Below are positions 57,227 through 58,000 of a DNA stretch of 58,000 nucleotides, piece after piece. The notes beneath the pieces are model-generated. The model saw only the letters and a list, made by a program, of their open reading frames with translations. It did no database searches and had not been told where the DNA came from. Position numbers and translations under genes: made by a program. The stretch comes from Cryptomeria japonica (Eukaryota; Streptophyta; Pinopsida; Cupressales; Cupressaceae): contig NC_081409.1 in NCBI RefSeq assembly GCF_030272615.1, positions 911,051,330 through 911,109,329 of the forward strand, in the 5' to 3' direction. Each line of letters starts with the position of its first letter. Position 1 is the first letter of the stretch.

Positions 57227-58000
57227 CAATTCAATAGTTAGTGCTAAATGTCATAATTCTAAACTCTCGCAATAGGATTTAGGACCCACCATTCTAATAC
57301 TACAAGATCGTGCTAAGCTCTTGTTTTCTTAATAGACTATAGGGGGTCCATTCCGCATGGTATGATTCTAAAATAGTGCACAAGTGATTATACTCTAATA
57401 ATTTTGACATTGTGGGGTCAAGCTATAAATCAAATTATGTTGAGTTAGATGTGGCGTGAAGAGATGGGCCCCACTAAACATGTGGTATTATCACTTGATA
57501 ACACGTCTCTGACAAAGTATAGATCTTTGGAGCCTATAGGTGCAAGATAGTCATTGATTTCAATCCTCAACACATAGGCCTCCAAGACTTAGGAAAAAAT
57601 AAAACACGATAAGAGTAACCAACTACTAGGAAAGGAGGCCAACAAATATATGAATTTGACACTCAAGGTTATGAGTTAAGAGTGGGCAAACAGACATAAC
57701 AAGTCAAAAACAAAATATCACACAAAGTTTAGTCTTTAGGAAGACTCACTAGGACTTAAGGGTTTCCAAAATTAGGCTATTTTCACAAGGGCTTGATGGG
57801 ATGGAGAGCTAAGGAAATTTGTAGGAGTTCCACTGGTCCATATCTTTGATATGGACTTGGTAATTTATCCTTCAAGAGATAAGTCCATATGTTTTAAACA
57901 TTAGTAAAAAGAATAGGCCACCAATAACCAAAATTAAAAAATTTGTGTAGTTTTCTTTATCATAAAATGACCTCCACATACACTACTATGCGTTTAACCC
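57227..58000. other. Unassigned stretch at window end
   Basis: No ORF of note, no element end, no repeat recognised. Confidence 0.4.

Overview
The window looks like intergenic DNA from a large-genome seed plant, most likely a conifer. This is inferred from nested LTR retrotransposons with long LTRs, very AT-rich spacers, decayed reading frames and the styles of Ty1/copia and Tat-type Ty3/gypsy elements present. I see no intact host gene, rRNA, tRNA or CRISPR. Almost everything is retrotransposon of several ages, plus captured host gene fragments.

Layout. 1-3325: the 3' end of a + strand gypsy element (element I), with an antisense first exon, a polypurine tract, its 3' LTR and a second partial LTR copy, inserted in the integrase of copia element A. 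3326-7264: the rest of copia A (integrase, RT, RNase H, polypurine tract, 3' LTR), itself inserted in a - strand gypsy element (H). 7265-11108: H linker, protease and gag. 12178-18543: a head-to-tail dimer of a ~3.18 kb unit of unknown class (U1, U2), each with a G-box and TATA-like sites; U1 alone carries an antisense piece of an IST1-like (ESCRT) gene. 18544-20406: a second head-to-tail dimer (V1, V2).

21221-41577: a very large Tat-like gypsy element (F) with truncated 5' LTR, primer binding site, gag without a visible capsid or pol, an antisense gene encoding a plant mobile domain (PMD) protein, polypurine tract and 3' LTR. F is split by a complete copia element (B, 24253-31056, target duplication aaact) and by a 2.7 kb insertion carrying a PPR-like fragment. 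41583-44112: a - strand gypsy LTR (G) holding a polyA-tailed retroposon. 44113-47649: a - strand, apparently non-autonomous element (D) with its LTR, tRNA-iMet primer site, a coiled-coil plus four-zinc-knuckle ORF and a second unrecognised ORF. 48120-51456: copia C (5' truncated, 3' LTR present). 51960-55400: a large unrecognised - strand pseudogene split by an LTR-like insert. 55931-57226: a solo copia-type LTR. 57227-58000: nothing recognised.

Most notable observation: two separate gypsy elements (I and F) carry the same antisense gene start. Each has a 75-nt first exon with the same N-terminal motif (M-A/V-I-P-I/V-x-x-H-x-F-E-x-x-R) that stops at a good GT splice donor. In F a good acceptor then joins, in phase, an exon encoding a plant mobile domain, and a TATA box lies 76 nt upstream of the ATG. 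This suggests a spliced antisense host-like gene carried as stable cargo by a gypsy family. Coordinates of element ends are read by eye; no alignment or database search was run.
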